From positions 57,018,253 through 57,082,252 of the forward strand of contig NC_092232.1 of NCBI RefSeq assembly GCF_036320965.1: DNA of 64,000 nt, read 5' to 3'. A model generated the notes under the pieces. It was given only the letters and a program-made list of their open reading frames with translations, ran no database searches and was not told the DNA's origin. The DNA comes from Panulirus ornatus (taxonomy: Eukaryota > Arthropoda > Malacostraca > Decapoda > Palinuridae). This document shows positions 12,565-29,866 of this stretch, piece after piece. A program made the translations under genes and the position numbers. The number at the start of each line of letters is the position of its first letter. Position 1 is the first letter of the stretch.

Positions 12565-12638
12565 TTACTATATTTTTCCATATCAATTTAGACTCACTAT
12601 ATTTGTGGACGTACAAGGATAACCGAGGTTACTTCGTA
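12565..12638 (+). promoter_or_regulatory. Promoter-like signature of the RRM gene
   Basis: TTACTATATTTTT at 12565-12577, CTCACTATATTTG at 12593-12605, then ACAAGG and the dyad TAACCGAGGTTA at 12620-12631, followed by CTTCGTAAAG. The ATG follows at 12670. The dyad has 5-bp arms around GA. The same order of boxes precedes the winged-helix genes at 25731(-) and 54845(+), whose ORFs are unrelated to this one. CTATATT may act as a TATA-like element; that is inference. Confidence 0.6.
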
Positions 12639-12669
12639 AAGTGCACAACGTAATCATAGTATCTTCAAC

Positions 12670-13521
12670 ATGGAAGTTTTTGCACAAAGCTCAGTTGTGG
12701 AGGTGGTCGAGCAGCAGCAGGTGCTCTGGGTCGCCCTCCTTGACCAGGCCTACCTGCCTTTCCACGATGAGGAGGATTTGCTGGACCGTCCACCACACGA
12801 GACCCGACTCCCACATATAGATGAGTTGGGCTGCGATGATGACGACATACATGTCATCGTGCCCACCAACGAGCAGTTGCAAGGGGTTCTCAAAACCGTC
12901 CTGCAGAGGTATACCATCAGGGTCGTCAACGTTCCATACAAAATCTCAAGGACGAACGTCTGGGAATTCTTCAAGCAGTTCGGCGACATCGTTCTCTTCG
13001 ACATGCAGTCCTACACGACCTACGAGAACCACCGCGGGATTGCCGTCATCCAGTACTCCTGCTATGCCTCCTACAAGAAGGCACTTCTTGCCGACGTGAC
13101 ACCACTTTCCGTCAACGGTCGCTGTGCAAAAGTGAAACCTCACCGTCCCACTGATGCTGACCAAGTGACCTCGCCCACTCAAGTGGCACTGCAGCCCTCA
13201 CTCCCTACCAGACCCACCATCCATGAGGAAATGCAGCCCACCCCACTCGTCAGGCCCACCTTCAGTGAGACATGGCAGGTCTCAAGACCTGTCAGGCCCA
13301 CCATTCAAGACCGACTTGGTCCCCCAACACACGTCAGGCCCACCATTCAAGACCGACTTGGTCCCCCAACACATGTCTGGCCCAGCGTTCTAGACCGACT
13401 GGGACCAATAACACATGACATGTCCTACGTTACAGACCGACTGCACTCCGCACCTCGTACGGGCGTTAAAAGGCGTGTCGAGATGACTCACGCTCCCCGT
13501 GCCAAAAGATTCAGTTGGTGA
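12670..13521 (+). CDS. RRM-domain protein with Pro-rich 14-residue repeats
   Basis: Intronless frame of 283 residues. An acidic N-terminus (DELGCDDDDIHV, about 51-62) precedes one RNA-recognition motif at about 81-157. RNP2 is IRVVNVPY (83-90) and RNP1 is RGIAVIQY (122-129), with VKPHRP closing the domain. RNP1 keeps the R-G start and the final aromatic; one aromatic position is I. Residues about 213-260 hold two and a half copies of a 14-residue repeat (RPTIQDRLGPPTHV). The C-terminus is basic (KRRVEM, RAKRFSW). It probably binds single-stranded RNA or DNA. It lies between the signature at 12565 and the shared 3' module at 13986. A 5'-truncated second copy at 30447-30904 has fewer repeats. 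I do not recognise a named gene. Confidence 0.7.
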   Translation: MEVFAQSSVVEVVEQQQVLWVALLDQAYLPFHDEEDLLDRPPHETRLPHIDELGCDDDDIHVIVPTNEQLQGVLKTVLQRYTIRVVNVPYKISRTNVWEFFKQFGDIVLFDMQSYTTYENHRGIAVIQYSCYASYKKALLADVTPLSVNGRCAKVKPHRPTDADQVTSPTQVALQPSLPTRPTIHEEMQPTPLVRPTFSETWQVSRPVRPTIQDRLGPPTHVRPTIQDRLGPPTHVWPSVLDRLGPITHDMSYVTDRLHSAPRTGVKRRVEMTHAPRAKRFSW

Positions 13522-13826
13522 GGAACCTGAGTTCTTTCTTCCTGTTGGTGCTGCAGGAGAAAACGGCACTAGAGTGGACACTGGAGGTGTGTTTGTGTTT
13601 GTGTTTGGGTTATCACTAAGGAACCAACACCAAGACAACTTTAGTTTGGCCTCGCCAAGGATAACGTTAATCTGGCGGAAGTCTGGCTTTCTCCTAGTAG
13701 TGGATGACACATAATATCTACGTAGGGACGTTGAAAAACAAAGAAAGAAAAAATATGGGAACATTATCCCGCCCAAAAAAAATACATAAATTCACGGGGA
13801 TAATTTCCTTCGTCTTCAAAGAAAAA

Positions 13827-13940
13827 ATGAAACTCTTCCGACGTTACCGTGCCTTCCATAATGCAACCCTCAAAGAAATCACTTTGCGCAAGGACTCGGT
13901 TAGCCAATCTTCATATGGCTGGGACTATTGTTCCCTCTGA
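13827..13940 (+). CDS. Possible small ORF, 37 residues, in the RRM 3' region
   Basis: ATG at 13827 to TGA at 13938, basic, beginning MKLFRRYRAFH. The second copy at 31209-31322 keeps the same length, start and stop with five amino-acid differences, while the sequence just upstream has acquired a stop. The mostly non-synonymous differences argue against strong selection. It may simply be 3' UTR of the RRM gene. Confidence 0.2.
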   Translation: MKLFRRYRAFHNATLKEITLRKDSVSQSSYGWDYCSL

Positions 13941-14063
13941 TTGATTCATTTTTCAAGATTAAGGAAAGTTATAATAAAAATATTGTATTGAGTTTCTCCG
14001 TTGGCGTCAGGGTAAACACCCATCCCCCCCGAAGCTTGGTTACCTTTCCGTGGTGGGGGGGAC

Positions 14064-14117
14064 TTCATGGATTGGGCAGTAGCAACCATCGTTGGTTGCT
14101 TCTGTTCAATCCATGAA
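14064..14117 (+). ncRNA. 54-nt hairpin in 3' module, copy 1
   Basis: Outer arms TTCATGGATTG and CAATCCATGAA (11 bp), a symmetric 7-nt internal loop, inner arms GCAACCA and TGGTTGC (7 bp) and a short loop. Identical in all four modules. It could be a structured 3' UTR element or precursor hairpin; no function is shown. Confidence 0.6.
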
Positions 14118-14720
14118 CGAAAAACCAAGCATCTTGAACGTAATTGTCGTATAAATTTACTTGGTGTCAAAACTGACGCGAAAGCGGTTGTCTCAATTTT
14201 GTCAGAAATGTTTGTGCGTTTCGGCCTGATGGCGGGAGTCGGTTTGGCGCTGTGGTCATGAGGGAATACGAGGAAGATTGGCAACCGTCCCAGAAGTAGC
14301 TACAGTGAGGCCCAGCAGCTGTCCCTAATACTGTGGAAGGCACTCATGTAAGGTGTGCAGTGAGGCACAGCAGTAACAAGGGAAACGGACAACCAAAACA
14401 GCAATCTTGATCATCAGGAGGATATCCAATGCTCAGAGTAGATAAGGACGATTATTGTATGGCTTCGCTCAGAGGATGAAAATCTTAGCCGTAAAAATCA
14501 ACAAGTAAAATAACTAGTAGTTAGTGGTAGTGAAGTGGAATTACCGCATTTCTGTGGTCTTAGTAGTAAAACTAAACTTTTCTTTTTGTCCATCAATCTA
14601 GAGGTGTTGTAGACCACCATCCTTAAAGTTGTAAGTACAAGGTTATGACCTCGGCAAATTTGTGATGGAAAGTGCAGGAAATGTGGTAATGTATATAACA
14701 TGAATTATATATAGTTGGAT

Positions 14721-14726
14721 AATAAA
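14721..14726 (+). terminator. AATAAA polyadenylation signal of the 3' module
   Basis: Canonical hexamer about 1.2 kb after the RRM stop codon, conserved in the other modules (reverse strand about 24124-24129, about 32112, about 56539). It supports reading the module as a transcript 3' end in the + sense. Confidence 0.45.
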
Positions 14727-14731
14727 TGTGT

Positions 14732-18770
<4,039 letters not shown>

Positions 18771-19007
18771 TCTTTCTTTCTTTTAAACTATTCGCCATTT
18801 CCCGCGTCAGCGAGGTAGCGTTAAGAACAGAGGACTGGGCCTTTTTTGGATTATCCTCACCTGGCCCCCTCTGTTCCTTCTTTTGGAAAATCAAAAAAAA
18901 AACGAAAAGGGAGGATTTCCAGCCCCCCGCTCCCTCCCCTTTTAGTCGCCTTCTACGACACGCAGGGAATACGTGGGAAGTATTCTTAATCCCCTATCCC
19001 CAGGAAT
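18771..19007 (-). mobile_element. SINE-like ~240-bp repeat, copy 1
   Basis: Read on the minus strand it begins CCTGGGGATAGGGG, passes GCGTGTCGTAGAAGGCGACT and a G-rich stretch, and ends CGCTACCTCGCTGACGCGGG plus an (AAAG)n tail inside (TA)n. A second copy is at 41351-41595 and a decayed relative at 62147-62335. The end shares a two-stem hairpin with the LINE 3' end (for example 22244-22272). No clear pol III A and B boxes were found, so SINE is provisional. Confidence 0.6.
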
Positions 19008-22401
<3,394 letters not shown>

Positions 22402-22429
22402 CTATGAGTCCACGGGGATAATGAAACAT

Positions 22430-22487
22430 GAAATGTTCCCAAGTGCACTTTCGTGTAATAATCACATCATCAGGGGAGACACAATAG
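22430..22487 (-). ncRNA. Hammerhead-like motif in Penelope end, copy 1
   Basis: Minus strand: stem I strand UCCC, core CUGAUGA (22467-22473), stem II, GAAA (22449-22452), palindrome AGUGCACU, U at the cleavage position, then GGGA pairing with UCCC. This fits a type I hammerhead with a very short stem III. Stem II has one unpaired base. Hammerheads in Penelope-like elements are known; this instance is by eye. Confidence 0.5.
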
Positions 22488-22579
22488 AGAAATATAACAG
22501 TCAGTTGATATACATCGAAGAGACGAAGCTAGGACGCCATTTGGTAAACATGTGATTGTCCAAAACATACAACGAGCGT

Positions 22580-22897
22580 TCATAAACTTATCATTTTACA
22601 AAACTTATCAACAATAAACTTGTCTAATTTGTATAGACCATCACTAATATTAAGATTATAATTCTTTGTGTATTTGATAATAAAAGATTCGATGATATTT
22701 TTCTTGGTAATACAGTTAGAGTTAATAACTGAGATAGCGTTACTCCAGTCAATACAATGATCATAGTTTTTAACATGATTAAACAAGGCATTTGATTCTT
22801 GTCCCGTTCTTATACTATATTTATGTTGCTTAAGTCTAACAGAAAAATCCTTACCAGTCTGACCAGCATAAAATTTATCACAGTTTCCACAAGGCAC
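22580..22897 (-). CDS. GIY-YIG endonuclease domain of Penelope-like element (partial)
   Basis: Open 105-codon segment starting MPCGNCDKFYAGQTGKDFSV. Upstream in-frame codons extend it to CIYKVPCGN. The pattern IYK...YAGQTG...RLKQHK is the GIY-YIG core: the IY and YAG tracts, with Arg and His in RLKQH. The rest (KNYDHCIDWS, IIESFIIKYTKN) matches the copies at 45388 and 61382. The RT that should precede it is absent. It would nick target DNA for insertion; here it is a relic without its RT. Confidence 0.8.
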   Translation of the reverse strand: MPCGNCDKFYAGQTGKDFSVRLKQHKYSIRTGQESNALFNHVKNYDHCIDWSNAISVINSNCITKKNIIESFIIKYTKNYNLNISDGLYKLDKFIVDKFCKMISL

Positions 22898-22971
22898 TTT
22901 ATAGATGCAACCAAATGGCGTCCTAGCTTCGTCTCTTAGATATATATCAACTGATTGTTATATTTCTCTCT

Positions 22972-23005
22972 TGTGTCTCCCCTGATGATGTGATTATTTA
23001 CAGAG
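22972..23005 (+). ncRNA. Partial hammerhead-like motif cut by assembly gap
   Basis: TGTGTCTCCCCTGATGATGT, with the core CTGATGA at 22982-22988, then the sequence runs into N. Same motif as at 61921 but the 3' part is missing. Confidence 0.35.
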
Positions 23006-23105
23006 NNNNNNNNNNNNNNNNNNNNNNNNNNNNNNNNNNNNNNNNNNNNNNNNNNNNNNNNNNNNNNNNNNNNNNNNNNNNNNNNNNNNNNNNNNNNNNN
23101 NNNNN
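23006..23105. other. Assembly gap (100 N)
   Basis: Exactly 100 N, a conventional unknown-size scaffold gap. The next ~370 bp carry many small indels relative to other LINE copies, as at an unpolished contig edge. Confidence 0.99.
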
Positions 23106-24118
23106 TGACAGTATTGTTGATGCGTTGGTAAAGGTCTATTTAATTATGAATGATTATGGTAAGGTGTCATGAGGATTGGCGATTTGCTTGAGCATAGTGA
23201 CATTGTACAAAGGCAAGGGGGTATAAGATGTGGCGTGCTCAATACGAGGTATTAAGATTGTTGAGTATTCCTGGTAATTATTTGGGAGGGTGGTGTTGAG
23301 AGGGTGAAAGGCCTGTACAAAGATCAGTTGGGGGGAGAACAGTGAGGTTTCAAGAAGTGGTAGAGGATGTTTGGAGCAGGTGTTTGCTTTGAAAATGTAC
23401 GTGGAATTACTTAGAAAAGCAATATGGGAGATTTGTATTGAAGCATTTATGATCTGGAGAAGGGCATTGATAGAGTTGATAGAGATGCTCTGTGGAAGGT
23501 ATTAAGAATATATGTTGTGGGAGGCAAGTTGTTAGGAGCAGTGAAAAGTTTTTATCGAGGATATAAAGCATGTGTACGTGTAGGAAGAGAGGAAAGTGAT
23601 TGGTTCTCAGTGAATGTAGGTTTGCGGCAGGGGTGTGTGATGTCTCCATGGCTGTTTACTTTGTTTATGGATGGGGCTGTTAGGGAGGTGAATGCAAGAG
23701 TTTTGGAAAGAGGGGTAAGTATGCATTCTGTTGTGGATGAGAGAGCTTTGGAAGTGATTCAGTTGTTGTTCGTTGATGATACAGCGCTGGTGGCTGATTC
23801 ATGTGAGAAACTGCAGAAGCTGGTGACTGAGTTTGGTAAAGTGTGTTAAAGAAGAAAGTTAAGAGTAAATGTGAATAAGAGCAAGGTAATTAGGTACAGT
23901 AGGGTTGAGGGTCAAGTCAATTGGGAGGTAAGTTTGAATGGAGAAAAACCGGAGGAAGTAAAGTGTTTTAGATATCTGGGAGTGGATTTGGCAGCGGATG
24001 GAACCATGGAAGCGGAAGTGAATCATAGCGTGGGGGAGGGGGCTAAAATTTTGGGAGCCTTGAAGAATGTTTGGAAGTCGAGAACATTATCTCGGAAGGC
24101 AAAGGTAGGTATGTACAC
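23106..24118 (+). mobile_element. RTE-like LINE fragment, inverted duplicate of copy 1
   Basis: Plus-strand copy of the RT region matching 14732-15750 in reverse, with the same altered active site (LLFVDDTALV), the same stop after FGKVC and the same 3' truncation at AGGTAGGTATGT. From 23106 to about 23470 it is riddled with frame-breaking indels that look like sequencing errors. It and the adjoining module form a near-identical inverted copy of 13986-15750. Confidence 0.85.
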
Positions 24119-24860
24119 ATTTATTATCCAACTATATATAATTCATGTTATATACATTACCACATTTCCTGCACTTTCCATCACAAATTTGCCGAGGTCA
24201 TAACCTTGTACTTACAACTTTAAGGATGGTGGTCTACAACACCTCTAGATTGATGGACAAAAAGAAAAGTTTAGTTTTACTACTAAGACCACAGAAATGC
24301 GGTAATTCCACTTCACTACCACTAACTACTAGTTATTTTACTTGTTGATTTTTACGGCTAAGATTTTCATCCTCTGAGCGAAGCCATACAATAATCGTCC
24401 TTATCTACTCTGAGCATTGGATATCCTCCTGATGATCAAGATTGCTGTTTTGGTTGTCCGTTTCCCTTGTTACTGCTGCGCCTCACTGCACACCTTACAT
24501 GAGTGCCTTCCACAGTATTAGGGACAGCTGCTGGGCCTCACTGTAGCTACTTCTGGGACGGTTGCCAATCTTCCTCGTATTCCCTCATGACCACAGCGCC
24601 AAACCGACTCCCGCCATCAGGCCGAAACGCACAAACATTTCTGACAAAATTGAGACAACCGCTTTCGCGTCAGTTTTGACACCAAGTGAATTTAAACGAC
24701 AATTACGCTCAAGATGCTTGGTTTTTCGTTCATGGATTGAACAGAAGCAACCAACGATGGTTGCTACTGCCCAATCCATGAAGTCCCCCCCACCACGGAA
24801 AGGTAACCAAGCTTCGGGGGGGATGGGTGTTTACCCTGACGCCAACGGAGAAACTCAATA
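24119..24860 (-). repeat. Shared 3' module, copy 2 (after winged-helix gene)
   Basis: Reverse-oriented copy of the module at 13986-14731, nearly identical including the LINE junction. On the minus strand it follows the winged-helix gene 25054-25731, about 195 bp after its stop codon. The antisense frame (+ strand 24562-24864) is open for 100 codons here. Confidence 0.7.
24729..24782 (-). ncRNA. 54-nt hairpin in 3' module, copy 2
   Basis: Same two-stem hairpin as at 14064-14117, on the minus strand, unchanged. Confidence 0.6.
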
Positions 24861-25053
24861 TTAGTGCAGAGATCTTTTCCTCGGTAAAGAAAGTGTAGCC
24901 GGACTCCGCCCTCATGAGGTTACTGCACGACAGCAAAGATCACCCTTTGGTAGGCTGTGCTATAGGCAGCACAGCTCCGTCAAAGATCTCACTCCATAAG
25001 TGAACTTATATAGATTCCTTTTTTAACATTTTGTCTTGTCTATAAGGAACTCA

Positions 25054-25731
25054 TCAGTTCTTCTCCAGTGAAAGCAAAAAATCATCGAGAAATTCATTTG
25101 CTTCCTTAATATCAGGATCTTGTGGCTGTATGTGGGGGACGGGGCTGGTGGTCTCTGTGACTGGCTGTGTCTGGAGAGCGGGACTGGTGGCCTCTGTGAC
25201 TGGTTGTGTCTGGGAAGCGGGGCTGGTGGTCTCTGTGACTGGCTGTGTCTGGGAAGCGGGGCTGGCGGTCTCTGTGACTGGCTGTGTCTGGAGATCAGGG
25301 GAAGCCTTGGGTATAAATTTCAATATACTTTGAGCGACATCGTCTCTCAACCGATTCCTCTCGATCTTCTCTTGCACGGCCTTCATGATACGTTTGGGCG
25401 GCTTTCTCCATTTTCTTTGCATTTCAGTTGGTGATCCTGCGCCATCGAGCCACATGATACCAGAATAGTATCGTTCCTGTTTCCCAACGGGTCCAATCTT
25501 GGTGTCACACATGATGCCGAGTGAACCCAAATGGCGGCCGATGTTTACGTTGGAAGCCACGGGCTCGTTATGTATCTTGCAGTAACTTTCATACCGTTGC
25601 TGCAGCTCTTTCCTGCTGATAAGGTACCGCTTCATAGTAATAGTCTTTCCCTTCATTTGAACGAAGGTATTCATGAAACTAACAAAGGAAGCCTTTCCTT
25701 TGTAATCCCGTTTGTAGTAACAGAAAGCCAT
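25054..25731 (-). CDS. Winged-helix (D5-C-terminal-like) protein, type 2, copy 1
   Basis: Intronless frame of 225 residues from ATG 25731. Residues about 33-95 hold the winged-helix pattern: YLISRKELQQRYESYCKIHN, then NVNIGRHLGSLGI, a PVGKQ turn and YYSGIMWL. It aligns along its length with the N-terminal part of the type 1 protein at 8702-9451. A basic segment (KRKWRKPPKR-like, about 106-120) follows, then four to five copies of a 13-residue Thr/Pro repeat (QTQPVTETTSPAS) and an acidic end (FLDDFLLSLEKN). Likely a DNA-binding protein with a flexible tail. The near-identical copy at 54845-55600 has more repeat units. The promoter-like signature lies at 25893-25948 and the shared 3' module follows. 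No named homologue recognised. Confidence 0.65.
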   Translation of the reverse strand: MAFCYYKRDYKGKASFVSFMNTFVQMKGKTITMKRYLISRKELQQRYESYCKIHNEPVASNVNIGRHLGSLGIMCDTKIGPVGKQERYYSGIMWLDGAGSPTEMQRKWRKPPKRIMKAVQEKIERNRLRDDVAQSILKFIPKASPDLQTQPVTETASPASQTQPVTETTSPASQTQPVTEATSPALQTQPVTETTSPVPHIQPQDPDIKEANEFLDDFLLSLEKN

Positions 25732-25892
25732 TGAAGACGTGGACTGGGTCAGGCCGAATTACACAGACTAACAAGATAGTTCTATATTCAATGGTCCTGT
25801 ATCAGCACTGAACTCGAAATACGTCAGAACGACAATTTCAACCCAGGGCTGGAGGGGCAATTGATGATATTCTCACGTTTTGCTCAACCAAG

Positions 25893-25948
25893 TAACCTCG
25901 GTTAGACCTTGTTTATATTCAAATATAGTAAAGTTAATATAGTGAAGC
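25893..25948 (-). promoter_or_regulatory. Promoter-like signature of winged-helix gene 2, copy 1
   Basis: Minus strand: AGCTTCACTATATTAACTTT, then TTTACTATATTTG, then ACAAGGTC and the dyad TAACCGAGGTTA (25893-25904), then CTTGG. Same boxes and order as before the RRM gene at 12565-12638. It lies about 160 nt before the ATG. Confidence 0.6.
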
Positions 25949-25985
25949 TTGATGATTCTATTCATATGTAAGTTGCAATGTAGTT

Positions 25986-26267
<282 letters not shown>

Positions 26268-26351
26268 TTCAATAATGGATGGAACTTGGCTCCTAAGGTG
26301 ATTTTGTTGTTGGAGTGGGACCTCTAGCCATTCTGTTCACCTTTTCCCTTT

Positions 26352-26818
26352 CTAGACATGTGGTGGTGCATTGGGTAGTGTGGCAACCTTCGTCTTCATC
26401 TTTTTGGGTGCAGGCTTGCAAACCTCGTGGAGTAGTTGTGGGGTTTGCTTCTTTGCTGCACCCGACATAGCCATCTGGGTGTAGCTATCTACCCGGGCTG
26501 GTGGGTCAGCCTGCATAGCTACACGCTCACTCGATACCTGGGCTGGTGGACGAGCAGCCTTCCTTTCTTCCATGGCTACAGTCTGCCTAACGACCTGGGG
26601 TTGTGGAGCAGCCATCCTTACTACCACCCAGGTTGGTTGGGCAGCCTTCTTTCGTTTCTTTGCTACACCCTTCTGGTTGGGCTGGTTGGGCAACTTTCTT
26701 TTTCCTCTTCTTCGATACGACCTGCCAACCGAATTCGTCTGCTGGTGGGTCCGTTTCTTTCATGGATACAACCTCTGTAGCCACTTGGGCTGGCCGGTCA
26801 ACCTTCGGTTGTAGGTAA
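26352..26818 (-). pseudogene. K/P-rich low-complexity gene remnant, copy 1
   Basis: Minus-strand coding-like stretch. The first part is in one frame (KVDRPAQVATEVVSMKETD ... WQVVSKKRKKKVAQPAQ) and continues after a one-base shift near 26683 as KGVAKKRKKAAQPTWVVV ... LPNAPPHV. It is rich in Lys clusters resembling nuclear localisation signals and in Ala/Pro/Val repeats, like the tails of the winged-helix and kinase proteins. No ATG or promoter-like box precedes it because a MITE begins at 26822. The other copy (53702-54162) has the same frameshift, so the break predates the duplication. Function unknown. Confidence 0.45.
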
Positions 26819-26821
26819 AAG

Positions 26822-27637
26822 TATATATATAGAATAATGTGGTTATCATCAGCAGCCAGAGGCCATTCCTCCCTCCTTGCCTGCAGAGTTCTTGATTTTC
26901 TGGAAAGTTCTACGAGATTCTGGTAAGATAAATACCATTGAGAGGACGTTGTTAGGGGACAGTCAGGTTCAGTTTAGAGTTGGTTGTGGGATGGTCCTTT
27001 TACTGTGTCGTATCAGCCAGATGGGTATTTCTTTTCACAGTTTTCGTTAAAGTTTGTTTTCTAGAAGCATAATCTAGAACACTATTTTCCATATGTTTAT
27101 CATTTTTCTTGTTATAGTTTGATTATGATCATTAGTTTTGTTATTGTTGACTTTCAGATATTTGATGTTATGTTTGTGATTGCCGTGGAAGTGTCTGACA
27201 TCTTGCTAGAAGACTTTCTGGTCACAATATTTCTGCACTGGGGAGTTAATCTTATGCTTTTATTGCAGGTTTTGTTATTATCTTGCTTTACATTAAGGTC
27301 TACTGGAGGTTTTCCCAATGCTGGTTGAACATATGTCCAGCAACAGGAGATAGCGTAAGATACAGTATTGATGAAACTTATCTATCTATATACCTATCTA
27401 AATATCGCTCTATCAATCTATCTATCTAACTATCTATCTATCTATATATCTATCTTTATCTGAAAGTCAACAATAATAAAATCATTGATATATGAAGTAT
27501 AACAATGTCCTCTCAATGGCAATTATCTCACCAGAATCTTCTAAAACCTTCCAGAAAACTATGAACTCTGCAGGCAAGGAGGGAGGAATGGTCTCCGGCT
27601 ATTGATAAAACCATATTATTCCATATATATGTTTATA
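26822..27637. mobile_element. MITE family M, type 1, with ~120-bp terminal inverted repeats
   Basis: The left end (about 26822-26950, with GGCCATTCCTCCCTCCTTGC) recurs inverted at about 27500-27637. The interior has no coding sequence; it contains GTTATTGTTGACTTTCAG and its inverse near the two ends and a TATC-rich run. An inverted copy is at 52847-53690 and a fragment at 49038-49200. Probably a non-autonomous DNA transposon; superfamily not determined. Confidence 0.65.
27370..27463. repeat. (TATC)n imperfect microsatellite
   Basis: Degenerate TATC/TAAC units inside the type 1 MITE; its counterpart at 53046-53100 is longer and purer. Confidence 0.85.
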
Positions 27638-27724
27638 TATACATATTTATGTATATATATGAATGTATATATAACGTACAGAATAATATAGCTATCATCA
27701 GTATCGAAGAAAACTGAAAAGATG

Positions 27725-27796
27725 AGGTCCCACCGAGATTCGAACTCGGATTGCTGGATCCAAAGTCCAGAGTGCTAACCCTTACACCATGGGACC
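27725..27796 (-). tRNA. tRNA-Gln (TTG), copy 1
   Basis: 72 nt. Acceptor GGTCCCA pairs with TGGGACC, anticodon stem CTGGA/TCCAG around CTTTGGA with anticodon TTG, T arm CCGAG/CTCGG with TTCGAAT, discriminator T. No intron. It lies inverted to the copy at 28544 with a MITE between them, so the two are transcribed divergently. Confidence 0.93.
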
Positions 27797-28543
27797 TGAT
27801 AAGAACAGATGTGATATCATCTAAATGTTTTACATATAATCAACCAGAGGCCATTCCTCCCTCCCTGCCTGCAGGGTTCAAGGTTTTCTAGAAGGTTCTC
27901 GAAGATTCTGGTAAGATCATTACCTTTGAGAGGTCGTCGTTAGATGACAGTCAGGTTCACTCTATGGTTGGTGTTTGTAGTTGGTTGTCCGAGGATGTTG
28001 TTATACTTGATCAATTTTGTAATTGTTGACTTTCAGGTAGGAAGTACTCATTTACGATGCATCCTTGTACTCACAACAACCTTATGAGTCACTTCAAGAT
28101 TTATCTTCACTACAACTTTATCTTCACTACACTATTAAGGTTGAAGTCAATGGTCACATTCACTACAATCTCAACACGACTGGTCTTATACCTAACCCAT
28201 ATTATCACTACATCCATGTACATGTATTTCTTGCAGAATAACGCAGATATCAATGATTTCTGTGAAAATTGACATATACAGCCTTACGTATCTATCGATC
28301 TATCTAATATCTGTTTTTTACCTATCTATCTACCGATCTATCTATCTATCTATCTTTCTAAATCAGAAAGTCAACAACAATATCATTAATGATACGTATC
28401 ACTACGTCCTCTCAATGGCAGTTCCTACCCAGAATCTTCGAGAACCTTCTAGAAAACCTTGAACCCTGCAGGCAGGGAGGGAGGAATGGCCTCTGGTTGA
28501 TTATATGTAAAACATTTAGATGAAATCACATCTTTTCTTATCA
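27797..28543. mobile_element. MITE family M, type 2, between inverted tRNA-Gln genes
   Basis: The left arm 27797-27950 (CATCTAAATGTTTTACATAT, then GGCCATTCCTCCCTCCCTGC) recurs inverted at 28400-28543. The arms continue into the two tRNA genes and about 30 nt beyond. The interior (~450 bp) has a CTTCACTAC-rich stretch at 28103-28170 and TATC units near 28290-28355, and no convincing ORF. A second copy is at 51986-52705. Confidence 0.65.
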
Positions 28544-28615
28544 GGTCCCATGGTGTAAAGGTTAGCACTCTGGACTTTGGATCCAGCAATCCGAGTTCGA
28601 ATCTCGGTGGGACCT
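28544..28615 (+). tRNA. tRNA-Gln (TTG), copy 2
   Basis: Same 72-nt sequence as 27725-27796 in the opposite orientation except one D-arm change (GTAAAGG instead of GTAAGGG). Anticodon TTG, cloverleaf intact. The D-arm change could weaken the internal A box. Confidence 0.92.
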
Positions 28616-29808
28616 CATCTTTTCAGTTTTCTTAGAAACTGATGATGGAACTGAGCCATATAGTTGACCTTCGATGGACATATATTTCTTACGGCCCACC
28701 ATTTTATTTAAGAATGAAGATCTCACGGCAGAGCGGAAACGTGTGATATTCAAAATCAAAAGCCGCAATTGCCCTAATGGTAATGGCCGACATGTTTGCA
28801 GACAGATGACACAGACATGTGAGAAGTTAGACAAATATGGACGTTCCTGGTTGCTGTATAGACTAGGTTTATTATCACTTGTAATGAAGGAGAAATGTTG
28901 CACATTATTCCACACCTTTTTATTTAGGCTAGGTTAGGCTAGGATGAATAGGGTCCATAACGTAACAGAGCTGGGAAATGCATCATATCGGATCTGTATT
29001 TGTGCAAAATGGCGCAAGTTTGTGGAAGTGATTTACGCAATGCCGGAGAGAATCCACCTCCACCAGAAATAATGTCTCAGACCATACAATATCTGCTGTT
29101 GGACGAGCAGGGGATATTAGACCAATATATATTAGACCAATATATATACCAAGACATTCGTAAAAGCGTTAAACTGAACTTTTCCATCGGTTTTCATATC
29201 TTTAATTACTTACACCAGTTCCAACAGATGGAAAAAATCATTTGAAAAATCAGAAATTATTTGCCTATAAAAAGCATTTTGATCGATCGTACCAAATATT
29301 CAATTATTTCTGTACCCGACAAAATATTCAGTCACTCCTATATCCAACATTTTTCCTGCTGGCTGGTGCCGTTAAAGTCATATGGTAATTTACCGCAATT
29401 AGATTATAGATATATTCATCTATATGGAATGGCTCAGCGTGAAGAAACATATATAGTTTCACTAAATCCTCCTCTTCACTACACTCCCATCTTCACTACA
29501 TAGTTCTAACACATCTTGACTACACCATTGTATGACCACATTGTGTTCTTATCTTCACCACAGCCTCGGCAAAATTGATGTTTTCTTTACACATCAGGGT
29601 AGATGGCCATCTTTATAATGACAGAGAACACACATAACATATTAAACCACTTATCTTTAGTCACTTTAATCTAATTTCTGCTGATAAAAACGAATTATAA
29701 TGACAATCCTTGTGTTCTGTGACGGGACATTGTACGGGTGAAGGAACTGTTGTCAGGCACATGTATCAAACTATTGAGAAATAAACTTAACTGTATTAAA
29801 GTATTAAC
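28616..29808. other. No gene seen (28.6-29.8 kb)
   Basis: AT-rich. Short open frames (28674-28937, 29000-29245, 29261-29503) show no domain. Two more TTCACTACA motifs lie at about 29475-29502. A TTAGG-like stretch (TTAGGCTAGGTTAGGCTAGG) is at 28924-28943. Confidence 0.55.
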
Positions 29809-29836
29809 TTCACTATATTAGACTTCTCTATATTAA
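29809..29836 (+). promoter_or_regulatory. Promoter-like TTCACTATATT doublet of acidic-repeat gene
   Basis: TTCACTATATTAGACTTCTC then TATATTAAGC, the same doublet design as in the winged-helix and RRM upstream regions. The TAACCGAGGTTA dyad is not seen here. A TATA box follows. Confidence 0.5.
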
Positions 29837-29866
29837 GCTATGCTAGGATATGATCAGTTCCCAGGT

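Larger units (their letters stand above)
13986..14731 (+). repeat. Shared 3' module, copy 1 (after RRM gene)
   Basis: A ~0.74-kb sequence beginning TATTGAGTTTCTCCGTTGGC that also occurs at 24119-24860(-), 31368-32121(+) and 55794-56547(+), nearly identical each time. It follows RRM sequence here and at 31.4 kb, and winged-helix genes in the other two. Upstream homology stops at the module start, so it joins unrelated ORFs. It contains a C-run/G-run pair (14017-14060), a 54-nt hairpin and, near its end, AATAAA. The antisense frame of about 100-112 codons is open in all four copies but has no known motif. Here a LINE starts at 14732. It may be a common 3' UTR/terminator or a mobile-element end. 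Confidence 0.7.

Noticed and set aside
24562..24864. Conserved antisense ORF (100-112 codons) in the 3' module as a gene
   Set aside because: All four copies are nearly identical at DNA level, so an open frame carries little information, and there is no domain or promoter on that strand.
28562..28915. ORF on the minus strand over tRNA-Gln copy 2
   Set aside because: It overlaps the tRNA gene and has no domain; a shadow frame.
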